NCBI GenBank assembly: GCA_031291995.1
Contig: JARLHZ010000010.1
Span: 1 to 37,154, forward strand
Length of the DNA: 37,154 nucleotides
DNA from: Candidatus Doudnabacteria bacterium
GTDB taxonomy: Bacteria > Patescibacteriota > Doudnabacteria > UBA920
Direction: 5' to 3'
Below, piece by piece: positions 29,888-37,100 of the stretch. The translations under genes were made by a program, and so were the position numbers. Each line of letters begins with the position of its first letter. Position 1 is the first letter of the stretch. The notes under the pieces were generated by a model. The model did no database searches and had not been told where the DNA came from. It saw nothing but the letters and a program-made list of their open reading frames with translations.

Positions 29888-31174
29888 TCACTCGTACCTC
29901 AATGCTTCTATCGGATTTAAGCGGCTGGCTTTAAAAGCGGGATACAGGCCGAACACGACTCCCGTCAGTATTGAAACGCCGACCGCTAAAATAACGGAGG
30001 TCACGGAAACGACAAAGGCCCAATCGTATCCAAGCGCGTGCATTAACAGTGACACAAGGTAGGAGACAATAACACCCACAATAATTCCCACCAACCCGCC
30101 CAGGCTGGTCAGTGTGCCCGCCTCCAATAAAAACTGGTTGCGAATGGCGCTGTTGGTCGCGCCGACCGCTTTGCGCAGGCCGATTTCCCGGGTACGTTCG
30201 CCGACTGTGGCCATCATGATATTCAATATGCCGATGCCGCCGACTATTAGGGACACCGCCGCCATCGCCGTTAAAAATAAAGTCAGCGCGTTGGTAATGG
30301 TGCTTAATATGCTGACCGCGTCGGCAATGTTGCGCACGGTCCAATCCACATCCGCGTCGGATTTTATATGGTGCTGCTGCCTCAACACCGCGTTAACGTC
30401 GCTGATGGTCTGATTGACGTTATCCGAAGAGTCAACCTTAATATTTATGGCCTGCAAATAATTTATTCCTAAAATCTGCTGTTGGCCGAGAGCCAACGGC
30501 AATAATATTTGGTCGTCCTGGTCCTGGAAAAATGAACTGCCTCTCGGGGTAATAACGCCGATAACGCGCAACGGGATGCCGCCGGGCTGTTTTTGGGAGG
30601 AACTGCGAACCTTGACAATCTGGCCAACCGGATCGGTTCCGCTGCCGCCAAACAGTTCATTGGCTACGGTTGAACCCAATACCACAACATTGGCATTGCC
30701 CTGGTCCTGCTGCTGGCTAAAAAACTGACCTTCCTGCATGGTAAAACTTATGACATTGGGATAATTATAATCGGTACCGACAAAATTAGTGTCAACGGTC
30801 TGGCTTTCCCAGGCCACGGCAACACTCCCCCGGACGGTGGCGTTAACCGCGGCAGCATGGGGAACTCTGGAAGTATCACGCAAAGCCGCGGCATCGTTGG
30901 TGGTCAAAGTGGTTATCATAACCCCAAACAGCTGCGCGGGAGGGCCTTTGTCATTGCTTTTTCCGGGCTGAACGCTGAGCAAATTGGACCCGAGTTTGGT
31001 AACCTGTCCCAAAACCAAAGCCTGGGCTCCGGCGCCCAGGGCGATAATAATTATAACTCCCGCTACTCCGATGACAATCCCCAAAATCGTCAAAAACGAC
31101 CGGCCTTTGCGGGCCAGCAGGGTGCGGAAAATAAGACTGAATGTGCTGAAAAAATTCATATGTAGTAATCCCAA
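29888..31174 (-). CDS. MacB/FtsX-family ABC permease (first copy)
   Basis: 428 residues with the same architecture as the permease at 28457: membrane helix about 22-45 (LTILGIVIGVAGVIIIIALG), an extracytoplasmic domain about 50-295, then three helices with the signature GGIGILNIMMATVGERTREI and GLRKAVGATNSAIRNQFLLE. No ATPase domain. In MacB-type systems the permease does not carry substrate through the membrane but works mechanically on a periplasmic adaptor, fitting the adaptor gene at 32101. A start at the internal ATG at 31159 (MNFFSTFSLIFRTLLA) is also plausible and agrees better with the usual MacB N-terminus. Confidence 0.88.
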   Translation of the reverse strand: MGLLHMNFFSTFSLIFRTLLARKGRSFLTILGIVIGVAGVIIIIALGAGAQALVLGQVTKLGSNLLSVQPGKSNDKGPPAQLFGVMITTLTTNDAAALRDTSRVPHAAAVNATVRGSVAVAWESQTVDTNFVGTDYNYPNVISFTMQEGQFFSQQQDQGNANVVVLGSTVANELFGGSGTDPVGQIVKVRSSSQKQPGGIPLRVIGVITPRGSSFFQDQDDQILLPLALGQQQILGINYLQAINIKVDSSDNVNQTISDVNAVLRQQHHIKSDADVDWTVRNIADAVSILSTITNALTLFLTAMAAVSLIVGGIGILNIMMATVGERTREIGLRKAVGATNSAIRNQFLLEAGTLTSLGGLVGIIVGVIVSYLVSLLMHALGYDWAFVVSVTSVILAVGVSILTGVVFGLYPAFKASRLNPIEALRYE

Positions 31175-31282
31175 ATATACAAATCAACACAAATATACAA
31201 ATTGCTACACAATATTTAAACAGGTCGCGGATGTCACAAAGATTTGTATATTTGTTTCTATTTGTATATTTGCGAATACTAC
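31162..31282. repeat. AAATATACAAAT-word palindrome between ATPase and permease genes
   Basis: CAAATATACAAAT occurs at 31172-31184 and 31190-31202, and its reverse complement at 31242-31254 and 31260-31272. The spacing of 18 bases is the same in both arms. GTAGTA (31162-31167) and TACTAC (31277-31282) extend the pairing outward. The right end contains the TAG stop of the ATPase gene (31279-31281), and the left end reaches the start of the permease gene. Confidence 0.88.
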
Positions 31283-31995
31283 TTAACCAACTCTTTATCC
31301 GGACTTGCAATGGTCCTGGTTTTCACCGCTTCGTCGGAAATAATATTTCCGTCTTTTACCCGGATTATCCGTTTGGCGTGGTTAGCCGTATCCATTTCGT
31401 GGGTCACCAAAATAATAGTATGGCCGTCATCGTTTAATTTCTGTAAAATTTCCATGACAATATTGCCGGATTTGGAATCCAAATTCCCCGTCGGTTCGTC
31501 CGCGAAAATTACCGCCGGATCGCAAACCAAAGCCCGGGCGATGGCAACGCGCTGTTTTTCCCCTCCCGAAATCTGGTTTGTAAAATAATCCAGCCGATGG
31601 GACAGACCCACGGATTCCAAAGCTTTTTTCGCCAATTCATCCTGATTTTTTTTCTTGCTGTAAATCAGCGGCAATTTAACATTATCCAAAACCGTGGTCC
31701 GGGTAAGTAAATTAAAAGATTGGAACACAAACCCGATGCGTTCATTTCTTAATTCCGCCAAATAATCGTCGGTAAACCCCTTGGTGTCGCGGCCTTCAAA
31801 TTCATATAAGCCGCCCGTCGGCCGGTCTAAAAAACTCAAAATATGCATTAACGTCGACTTGCCGCTTCCGGAAGGCCCCATAATGGCGACAAACTCGCCC
31901 GTCTCAATGGCAAAAGTCAATCCGTGCAGCACCGGTGTGACCACGTCTTCGTTAATGTAATCTTTTTTAAGCTCTTGGACTTTGATTAAATTCAT
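31279..31995 (-). CDS. ABC transporter ATPase of the MacB/LolD type
   Basis: 238 residues from the ATG at 31995, which gives the usual family N-terminus [13 protein letters not shown]; the longer frame to 32067 would run through a repeat element. Walker A is GPSGSGKST (40-48), the Q-loop QSFNLL, the signature [14 protein letters not shown], Walker [14 protein letters not shown] and the switch His in VTHEMD. The LolD/MacB group is recognisable by [12 protein letters not shown]. It is the only ATPase in the operon and would serve both permeases. Confidence 0.92.
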   Translation of the reverse strand: MNLIKVQELKKDYINEDVVTPVLHGLTFAIETGEFVAIMGPSGSGKSTLMHILSFLDRPTGGLYEFEGRDTKGFTDDYLAELRNERIGFVFQSFNLLTRTTVLDNVKLPLIYSKKKNQDELAKKALESVGLSHRLDYFTNQISGGEKQRVAIARALVCDPAVIFADEPTGNLDSKSGNIVMEILQKLNDDGHTIILVTHEMDTANHAKRIIRVKDGNIISDEAVKTRTIASPDKELVK

Positions 31996-32007
31996 AATAA
32001 GAGATAC

Positions 32008-32094
32008 ATTGACAAGATTTAAATAATTTAAATGATTGAGCAAGATTTTCCCGACCAATCCTGTCAATGATGCACAATCATGTCAATCTTGTCA
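32008..32094. repeat. GATTGACA-word palindrome between adaptor and ATPase genes
   Basis: TGACAAGATT (32010-32019) faces AATCTTGTCA (32085-32094). Between them are further words of the same type (GATTGAGCAAGATT, CCTGTCAATGAT, ATCATGTCAATC). It is of the same word family as 3035-3092 and the 9-mer array at 29722. Confidence 0.7.
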
Positions 32095-32100
32095 CTTATG

Positions 32101-33627
32101 TTATTGCTTTATATATGTCACTATCGTCTCGCCTTCGCTGAGCCCCGAGGTAATTTCCACCATGCCGCCATCGGCGTTGAGCCCTGTTTGAACCTGAACC
32201 TGATGATAGGTTCCTTTTTTAATATCATCAACCACTCTTACGTATTGGTTGTTGTTTTGGTTAATTATCGCGCTGCTTGGCACGGCTAAAACGCCGGTTT
32301 TTTTGGCGACCAGGACGGTCATATTCACGGTCATCCCCGGTTTAATATCCGGGATGTTTGGCAATGTGGCTTTGACCAGATAGTTGACCACGCCGGAAAC
32401 GACCGTGGAGGCGGGGTTAACGGTTAAAACTGTACCCGCAAAATGCCGGTCGGGACCCAGGGCGTCAAAAGTGTAGTCCACCGACTGCCCCGACTGAATG
32501 GAAGCGATATCCGCTTCGCTGACATCCGCTTCGGCATGCAAATCGCTGACATCCTGTAAAATTAAGACTTCCTGGGAAGCGTTTGCTTGTTCACCGACTT
32601 TAATGTCCACTTGGGTAATTGTCCCCGAAACCGGAGCCGTTATGACCGTATTACTCAAAGCGGCCTGCGCGGCCTGGACTTGGCCCTGAGCAACCAAAAT
32701 TTGCGCCTGGGCGGACGCGACATCGGCGGGTTGGGCCGCCTGGGTCTGCAAATTAAGCGCCGCCTGGGCCGCGGCTACGGCATTTTGCGCGGCCGCCACC
32801 TGGCTGGCCTGGGTTTGCAAAGCCGCCTGGTAAGCGTTGTAATTGGCTACGTAATTGGTAGCCTGGGTATTGGGAACGGCCAGGGTCCAGGTATCGTAAG
32901 ACGAAAAAGTGTTTGAGGAAAATTTAATCAACAGACCCTTGGTGCCAAGCGGCTGGGGAGAGGTGCTGACAATGCCACTGCCGTTCTCCAGTCCGCTGTA
33001 TTTAAAACCTTCACCGCCGCCGGTCGAATAAATGGAAATATCATAAACCCCCTGGTCGGCTCCGGTATAGGTGCCGGAAACCGTGGCGGTTACTGTGTCC
33101 TGATTGCCGCTGCCCGCCACCGCGCTGAGTGTCGAATTCAGCAGCGCGCTGTAGGCATTGCTTACCTGTACCTGCTGCTGGCTGGTGGCGGCTTGCAGGG
33201 AATTCTGCGCATTACTCAAATTAACCTGGGCCACCTGGATACTGGCGCTGCTCGAACCGGCTATGACTTTTTGATACGCCGCCTGGGCCTGGGCTAAACT
33301 GCCGCGAGCCGTGGTTAAATTGGCCGCCTGGGTACTTTGGTCAACCGTCGCCAAAACCTGGCCGGCTTTAACTTTGTCGCCCGCCTGGACTTTCACAACC
33401 GAAACCACGCCGCCGGTCTTGAAACTCAATTGCAAATCGGTCCCGCTTACGACCTGGCCGGTACTCAGCACTGTCTGTTGAAGATCCTGCTTGGTGGCAA
33501 CCGCGGTTTGAATATTCCCGGCGGTGCTTTTTCCGGATTTAACCCGGTAAACTATAAAACCTGCGACCAATAAAATAATTATTGTCCAAATGATTTTCTT
33601 TTTAGTAAAAAAACCGCGGATATTCAT
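32101..33627 (-). CDS. Membrane-fusion (MacA/HlyD-type) adaptor with an inserted domain at the hairpin tip
   Basis: 508 residues. Anchor about 11-27 (IWTIIILLVAGFIVYRV), first lipoyl half (VVKVQAGDKVKAGQVLATV), a long Ala/Gln helix, a beta-rich insert (about 179-254, with SGTYTG, YSGLENGS and PLGTKGLLIKF), the second Ala/Gln helix, the second lipoyl half (ITAPVSGTITQVDIKVGEQA) and beta-barrel domains. It is paralogous over its whole length to the adaptor at 12293, although the two work with different pump classes: MacB-like permeases here, an MFS pump there. First structural gene after the AbrB-type regulator, 30 bases downstream. Confidence 0.9.
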   Translation of the reverse strand: MNIRGFFTKKKIIWTIIILLVAGFIVYRVKSGKSTAGNIQTAVATKQDLQQTVLSTGQVVSGTDLQLSFKTGGVVSVVKVQAGDKVKAGQVLATVDQSTQAANLTTARGSLAQAQAAYQKVIAGSSSASIQVAQVNLSNAQNSLQAATSQQQVQVSNAYSALLNSTLSAVAGSGNQDTVTATVSGTYTGADQGVYDISIYSTGGGEGFKYSGLENGSGIVSTSPQPLGTKGLLIKFSSNTFSSYDTWTLAVPNTQATNYVANYNAYQAALQTQASQVAAAQNAVAAAQAALNLQTQAAQPADVASAQAQILVAQGQVQAAQAALSNTVITAPVSGTITQVDIKVGEQANASQEVLILQDVSDLHAEADVSEADIASIQSGQSVDYTFDALGPDRHFAGTVLTVNPASTVVSGVVNYLVKATLPNIPDIKPGMTVNMTVLVAKKTGVLAVPSSAIINQNNNQYVRVVDDIKKGTYHQVQVQTGLNADGGMVEITSGLSEGETIVTYIKQ

Positions 33628-33657
33628 AAATAATTAAAATTAGTTAATGGGTAATAA

Positions 33658-33972
33658 TTAGCGCTCGGACTGAGGGAACATTTTTGACATATTTTTTAAA
33701 ATATAATTTTTGACTTCTTTGTTTGCGCCGCTGCCGGCCAAATTTTTCATGATAACATTTACAAAACTTTCCAATTGGTCTGTCTTTATCAGACCCAGGG
33801 CCTTGCCGAACTTCCCCATAACCATAAGCTGATCCCCCTGATTCAGACCCAAATCTTTGCGGGCCTCGGCTGGAATAACCACCTGGCCTCTGGCACCGAC
33901 GGTAGTGGTACCGTATAGTTTGTCCTGGCTGGTCATTTTTTTGTGGATTTTTAAATGCAGGCTGCTCTTCAT
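33658..33972 (-). CDS. AbrB/SpoVT-type transcriptional regulator
   Basis: 104 residues from the ATG at 33972. The swapped-hairpin AbrB domain is at about 19-60: YGTTTVGARGQVVIPAEARK followed by LGLNQGDQLMVMG. The C-terminal half is helical (SFVNVIMKNLAGSGANKEVK), unlike short MazE antitoxins, and no toxin gene adjoins. I prefer this start because GGAAAGGG lies five bases before it (33978-33985); longer frames to 34026 would overlap the promoter -10. It is the first gene of the MacAB-like operon, with an operator-like palindrome over its own start point. Confidence 0.85.
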   Translation of the reverse strand: MKSSLHLKIHKKMTSQDKLYGTTTVGARGQVVIPAEARKDLGLNQGDQLMVMGKFGKALGLIKTDQLESFVNVIMKNLAGSGANKEVKNYILKNMSKMFPQSER

Positions 33973-33998
33973 AAATACCCTTTCCATTAACCATGATT

Positions 33999-34050
33999 GA
34001 TAAGTATGATGTTTCATACTTATCATACTTCATTTTAGGTCAATTGTCAA
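33999..34050 (-). promoter_or_regulatory. Promoter with overlapping operator of the AbrB-MacAB operon
   Basis: On the minus strand TTGACA (34050-34045), a 17-base spacer, then TATGAT (34027-34022). A perfect 11-bp inverted repeat, GATAAGTATGA / TCATACTTATC with a 4-base centre (33999-34009 and 34014-34024), covers the end of the -10 and the expected start point. A protein bound there would block transcription; the encoded AbrB-type regulator is the obvious candidate. Confidence 0.8.
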
Positions 34051-34051
34051 G

Positions 34052-35482
34052 CTAAAGCGCCGATTTAATTTTTTCAGCAATGCCGTTTTGATTGAGTATT
34101 TCGTTTTCCGTAACTGATAACATATTATTTTTTCTTAAGGCAGACGGGGTAATGACCCGGTAAATTTCCGGGAGCTGGGAATCAATGCTTTCCGCGACCG
34201 TTATTTGTTCAGCCAATTTTGCATATTTGTAATAAAGATCCCTGTCATCCAATAAAAATAAATCCAGCCCCGTGGGTTTGTAAATTTTTCCAGAACCATC
34301 CGCTCCCAAAACCAGGCTGCCTTCGGCAAAATTGTCCGTGGGCACCGCGGCTATCCGGTTAAATGTTTCCAACTCGCCCCGCTCTTTGAGCAGTTCCAAA
34401 AACCTCTCCTTAATCTCTGTCAGCCAATTTACCTGGTTAAAGCCCCCCAGACAAGTAAAGCCATAGTACAGCAGCACCAAAAAACACGCCAAACTGCCCG
34501 GATATATTTGACCATCCGCCAGCAACCGACTCACGTCATTGCCAAAAAAAGTGGCAGAAAAATTCTCAACGGACAACTTTTGTCCTTGCCTGACTAAACG
34601 TACGCGGCGGCGATTTGTATCCAAACCCCAAAACAAGAAACTTCCCTTGTGTCCCGCACTAAAGGCGCCCATACTGCCGAAAAAAAACTTCTCGATGCTG
34701 TCCCAACCATTGGGCGTAAAAAATAATTTATGCAAAATATGGTTGCTGTCCGCGGCAATATCGCCAACAATAATATCGACGACCAATTCTTCCAAAGGGA
34801 CATATAAGAGTCGCGGCGCCGACGGAAAAATTTTTGACCAGAGAGCCGGGGCAATAAATGCCGCTTGTTCGGAAAAATTTTTTAGTTCAAATACGCGCGG
34901 ATTTTCAAATACCCCCTCAATTAGCCCGGACACCCGGCGCTTTCGCTCCGGCGATAAAAAATCAGCGGCTAAGATTTTGGCCATGACGCGTTCTACGTCG
35001 CCGGGACCAAACCCGGCAGCCGCCAAAACCGCCTCGGTTTTAATTTTGTCCGGAAAAAAAGAGAACCGGCGCGTTTGCCCGTCAGTTCCGGTCAACAGCA
35101 GACAGCCGGGCCAGGAGGAGTTATTTAACGACACGCCGGCCGTAGACAGGCAGACTAAATACTTCAAATTCGGGCGAAGACTGTAAATTAAATTGGAATT
35201 AACAAAGAAAGGGTGGTTTAAAATTCCGTGGTGGTCAATAGTCGAAACCAGCGGATGGAGGGCAAGTTGGGACATAACATCTCCGACAGGGATATCGGAG
35301 CCGGATCGTAATATAAATTTTTTTAAATAGGAAAAAAAGACCTCGGTGTGCTCCGAAGGTTCGGAAATTTTCCAATTATCCGCGTAATCGGCCAGGCTTT
35401 GATTGCCGGATTGCCGATAAATTTCGGCCAACGTTTTTTGCCTGGCAAACACTTGAGCCCTGAGTTCGGACAAGTTATCCAT
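34052..35482 (-). CDS. Unrecognised 476-residue soluble protein
   Basis: I do not recognise this family. It has no signal peptide and no clear membrane helix. The most motif-like part is LVSTIDHHGILNHPFF (78-93), a His/Asp-rich stretch that could bind a metal, followed by NLIYSLRPNLKYLVCLSTAG. Other Gly-rich blocks are GFGPGDVERV (near 158) and SMGAFSAGHKGSFLFW (near 275). The C-terminal third contains PTDNFAEGSLVLGADGSGK. It looks like a complete enzyme rather than a structural protein, but no function can be assigned. It has its own promoter, and the start codon lies seven bases after the -10. The downstream AbrB operon has a separate promoter. Confidence 0.7.
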   Translation of the reverse strand: MDNLSELRAQVFARQKTLAEIYRQSGNQSLADYADNWKISEPSEHTEVFFSYLKKFILRSGSDIPVGDVMSQLALHPLVSTIDHHGILNHPFFVNSNLIYSLRPNLKYLVCLSTAGVSLNNSSWPGCLLLTGTDGQTRRFSFFPDKIKTEAVLAAAGFGPGDVERVMAKILAADFLSPERKRRVSGLIEGVFENPRVFELKNFSEQAAFIAPALWSKIFPSAPRLLYVPLEELVVDIIVGDIAADSNHILHKLFFTPNGWDSIEKFFFGSMGAFSAGHKGSFLFWGLDTNRRRVRLVRQGQKLSVENFSATFFGNDVSRLLADGQIYPGSLACFLVLLYYGFTCLGGFNQVNWLTEIKERFLELLKERGELETFNRIAAVPTDNFAEGSLVLGADGSGKIYKPTGLDLFLLDDRDLYYKYAKLAEQITVAESIDSQLPEIYRVITPSALRKNNMLSVTENEILNQNGIAEKIKSAL

Positions 35483-35489
35483 ACTCTAT

Positions 35490-35495
35490 ATTATA
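35490..35495 (-). promoter_or_regulatory. -10 element giving a leaderless message
   Basis: TATAAT on the minus strand (35495-35490), followed by seven bases and then the ATG at 35482. The expected transcription start coincides with the start codon. No good -35 is seen (TTTTTA at 17 bases). Confidence 0.5.
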
Positions 35496-35508
35496 GCTGT
35501 CCTAAAAC

Positions 35509-35542
35509 AAAATAAAAACCCCCGCCCGAAATGGGGACGGGG
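35509..35542 (-). terminator. Terminator of the prepilin gene
   Basis: On the minus strand CCCCGTCCC and GGGCGGGG pair with a bulged base around an ATTTC-type loop (35542-35519), followed by TTTTTATTTT. It lies 15 bases past the stop codon at 35558 and directly before the next promoter. Confidence 0.7.
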
Positions 35543-35557
35543 ATTAAATATGGAATT

Positions 35558-36085
35558 TTATTGAACCCCGACGGGAGTTAAAATGTGAATACCGGGACCA
35601 TAATTACCGGTCTGGGCGCCCAGGCAAAAGTAATAGTCGTAACTGGAATAAACCTGGGTAATGCCATCGGGCGCCAAGAACTCGGTTCCCGTCGGCAAAT
35701 AATAATAAGTGCCGCCCATAACGTTGCCTGGAACCGGCGGCGGATAACTTGTCTGGCCGCACGCGCCATCCGGCGGCATTGGCGCATTTGGCGCGCTGGC
35801 AATGTAAGTAGGAATTAAAGGTGTGGGCACTCCGGTTGTGGTCGGATATCCGTAAAAGGAACTAAAATACAAATTTAAGCCGGTGTTCATTTGGGTCATA
35901 TCCGCCAGTCTTTTGGCGTCACGGCTTTTGGCTTGTCCGGACATGGCGGCTATCAAAGCAATCGAAGCCAGTAAAGCAATAATGGCGACCACGACCATAA
36001 GCTCAATTAAAGTAAACCCATCTTGATCCGCGCCAGGATAAGCAACATTATGCCGCAGATTATTTATTTGTTTTTGGTTTCTCAT
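35558..36085 (-). CDS. Type IV prepilin / pseudopilin
   Basis: 175 residues from the ATG at 36085 (an upstream frame to 36103 adds six residues). A 23-residue leader ends in Gly, and the cleavage site is G-FTLIELMVVVAII (24 onward) with the conserved Glu at position 5 of the mature protein (Glu28), the N-methylation and processing signature of PilD-type peptidase substrates. The hydrophobic helix continues to about residue 50. The head domain is Pro/Tyr/Gly-rich with a Cys pair (GACGQT and YYFCLG) likely to form a disulfide. No other pilus genes are near, so the assembly machinery must be encoded elsewhere. Confidence 0.9.
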   Translation of the reverse strand: MRNQKQINNLRHNVAYPGADQDGFTLIELMVVVAIIALLASIALIAAMSGQAKSRDAKRLADMTQMNTGLNLYFSSFYGYPTTTGVPTPLIPTYIASAPNAPMPPDGACGQTSYPPPVPGNVMGGTYYYLPTGTEFLAPDGITQVYSSYDYYFCLGAQTGNYGPGIHILTPVGVQ

Positions 36086-36105
36086 TGCAGAAATTTTACA
36101 CAATT

Positions 36106-36114
36106 ATTATAACA
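36106..36114 (-). promoter_or_regulatory. Extended -10 promoter of the prepilin gene
   Basis: TGTTATAAT on the minus strand (36114-36106), identical to the elements before cyoA and ndh. The ATG is 20 bases beyond the -10, so the leader would be about 14 bases with no Shine-Dalgarno. Confidence 0.65.
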
Positions 36115-36175
36115 AACAATCATAAATTTTCCTAGTGGATAAGCATCCATGATAAGCATCCAAAAAACCCCGGCC

Positions 36176-36204
36176 TTGATAAATTCGGCCAATTGTTGTA
36201 GAAT
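36176..36204 (+). promoter_or_regulatory. Probable promoter of the tRNA-Lys gene
   Basis: TTGATA (36176-36181), a 17-base spacer, TAGAAT (36199-36204). It would give a leader of about 110 bases, which includes a TATAAT at 36243-36248 (an alternative -10 without a good -35) and CTTGCGAAG/GCGAAGC repeats at 36264-36322. Confidence 0.5.
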
Positions 36205-36263
36205 ATCAGAGATTATAGGAATCTCCAATCGTTGAACGCAAGTATAATCCTGTTAAAACCAGT

Positions 36264-36322
36264 CTTGCCTTGCGAAGCTTCAGCGAAGCAGGGTCTTGCC
36301 CTGCGAAGTCTTGACGAAGCAT
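36264..36322. repeat. GCGAAG/CTTGCC word repeats just upstream of the tRNA
   Basis: GTCTTGCCTTGCGAAG, GCGAAGCAGG, GTCTTGCCCTGCGAAG and GACGAAGC follow one another up to the first base of the tRNA. The AAGCTTCAGCGAAGC core can fold back on itself. Confidence 0.5.
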
Positions 36323-36398
36323 GGGATGGTAGCTCAGTCGGTAGAGCAGCGGCCTTTTAAGCCGTTTGTCGTGGGTTCGATCCCCACCCATCCCACCA
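36323..36398 (+). tRNA. tRNA-Lys (anticodon UUU)
   Basis: 76 bases with the CCA end encoded. Acceptor stem GGGATGG (36323-36329) and CCATCCC (36388-36394); D arm GCTC/GAGC; anticodon stem GCGGC/GCCGT with loop CTTTTAA and anticodon TTT (36356-36358); T arm GTGGG-TTCGATC-CCCAC. All stems pair, with one G-U at the base of the anticodon stem. Discriminator A36395. A strong terminator begins at its final base. Confidence 0.97.
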
Positions 36399-36435
36399 AA
36401 AATTAAAACCCCAATGTTATGGGGTTTTAATTTTT
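36398..36435 (+). terminator. Terminator of tRNA-Lys
   Basis: A perfect 15-bp stem AAAAATTAAAACCCC (36398-36412) and GGGGTTTTAATTTTT (36421-36435), 8-base loop. The first A is the last base of the tRNA CCA. Confidence 0.85.
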
Positions 36436-36436
36436 G

Positions 36437-36476
36437 TCCTGAGCGAGGCCGGCTTTGTCGGGCGAGTCGAAGGGCA
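36437..36476. repeat. Dispersed-type intergenic sequence
   Basis: CCTGAGCGAGGCCGG...GGGCGAGTCGAAGGGC resembles the common CCTGAGCGAAGTCGAAGGGC intergenic motif, here with an internal GCCGGCTTTGTCGGGC segment. No coding role. Confidence 0.4.
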
Positions 36477-36580
36477 TAATAAATTCCAGTTTAGCCAATA
36501 TTAAAAGTATTAAAAAAATTACTTTTCGGACACCATCTGTTTGGTAGACTGGCGCTGATAGTAATAAAATAACAAAAAAG

Positions 36581-36589
36581 TGCTATAAT
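36581..36589 (+). promoter_or_regulatory. Extended -10 promoter of the lipoprotein gene
   Basis: TGCTATAAT: a perfect TATAAT (36584-36589) with the TGn extension, 22 bases before the ATG. No -35 is evident. Confidence 0.6.
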
Positions 36590-36611
36590 ACCGTTAATTA
36601 AACTTAACGAT

Positions 36612-36995
36612 ATGAAAAAATTCCTGTTTGCAGTGCCTTTAGTGGTTTTGTTGGCTGCCGGATGCAATTCCGCCACGCCGCCGGCAAGCCAAAGCAATAA
36701 CCAGCCGGCTTCCGAATCGACCAATAACCCCTCACCCACCCCCGCAACCACGCCCACAACAGAATCGTCCGACAATAGCGGCTCCGGCGTGTCCATGGCT
36801 GGATCCGACGTCTGGCAGGCGACTTTACTGGCCTCCGACAATTCGGCCAAAGGAAATTATATGATTTCCGTATCCGGACACAATCTCTATTTAAATACCA
36901 GCCGCGACTATAGCACCCTGGTCGGCAAGCCGGTTAATGTGAGTTATACCGGCGATATAAATAATTTCACGCTCGGCGATATTACGGCGCAATAA
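36612..36995 (+). CDS. Small lipoprotein of unknown function
   Basis: 127 residues. Signal peptide KKFLFAVPLVVLLAAGC with lipobox LAAGC, so Cys18 would be lipidated and the protein anchored on the outside of the cytoplasmic membrane. Residues 20-58 are a Ser/Thr/Pro/Asn-rich linker, which would span the wall region. The remaining 65 residues (VWQATLLASDNSAKGNYMIS and onward) are beta-rich and could be a small OB-like domain, but no family is recognised. Confidence 0.8.
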   Translation: MKKFLFAVPLVVLLAAGCNSATPPASQSNNQPASESTNNPSPTPATTPTTESSDNSGSGVSMAGSDVWQATLLASDNSAKGNYMISVSGHNLYLNTSRDYSTLVGKPVNVSYTGDINNFTLGDITAQ

Positions 36996-37001
36996 TTACT
37001 T

Positions 37002-37090
37002 AAAAGATATTAATGGAAATTTGTTGATATTAATAGATATTAGTTTGTACCGAATATCCGTTAATATCTCAATATCCGCTAATATCTTTT
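37002..37090. repeat. GATATT-word palindrome
   Basis: AAAAGATATTA (37002-37012) and TAATATCTTTT (37080-37090) are perfect outer arms. Between them are GATATTAATAGATATTAG on the left and GAATATCCGTTAATATC, CAATATCCGCTAATATC on the right. It lies between the lipoprotein gene and the next start at 37101 and shares words with the element at 19909-19975. Confidence 0.8.
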
Positions 37091-37100
37091 TTAAATCCCT

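Noticed and set aside
33658-34033. MazE-type antitoxin with a toxin partner
   Set aside because: No toxin gene adjoins; the overlapping frame on the same strand is a shadow, and the neighbours are transporter genes.
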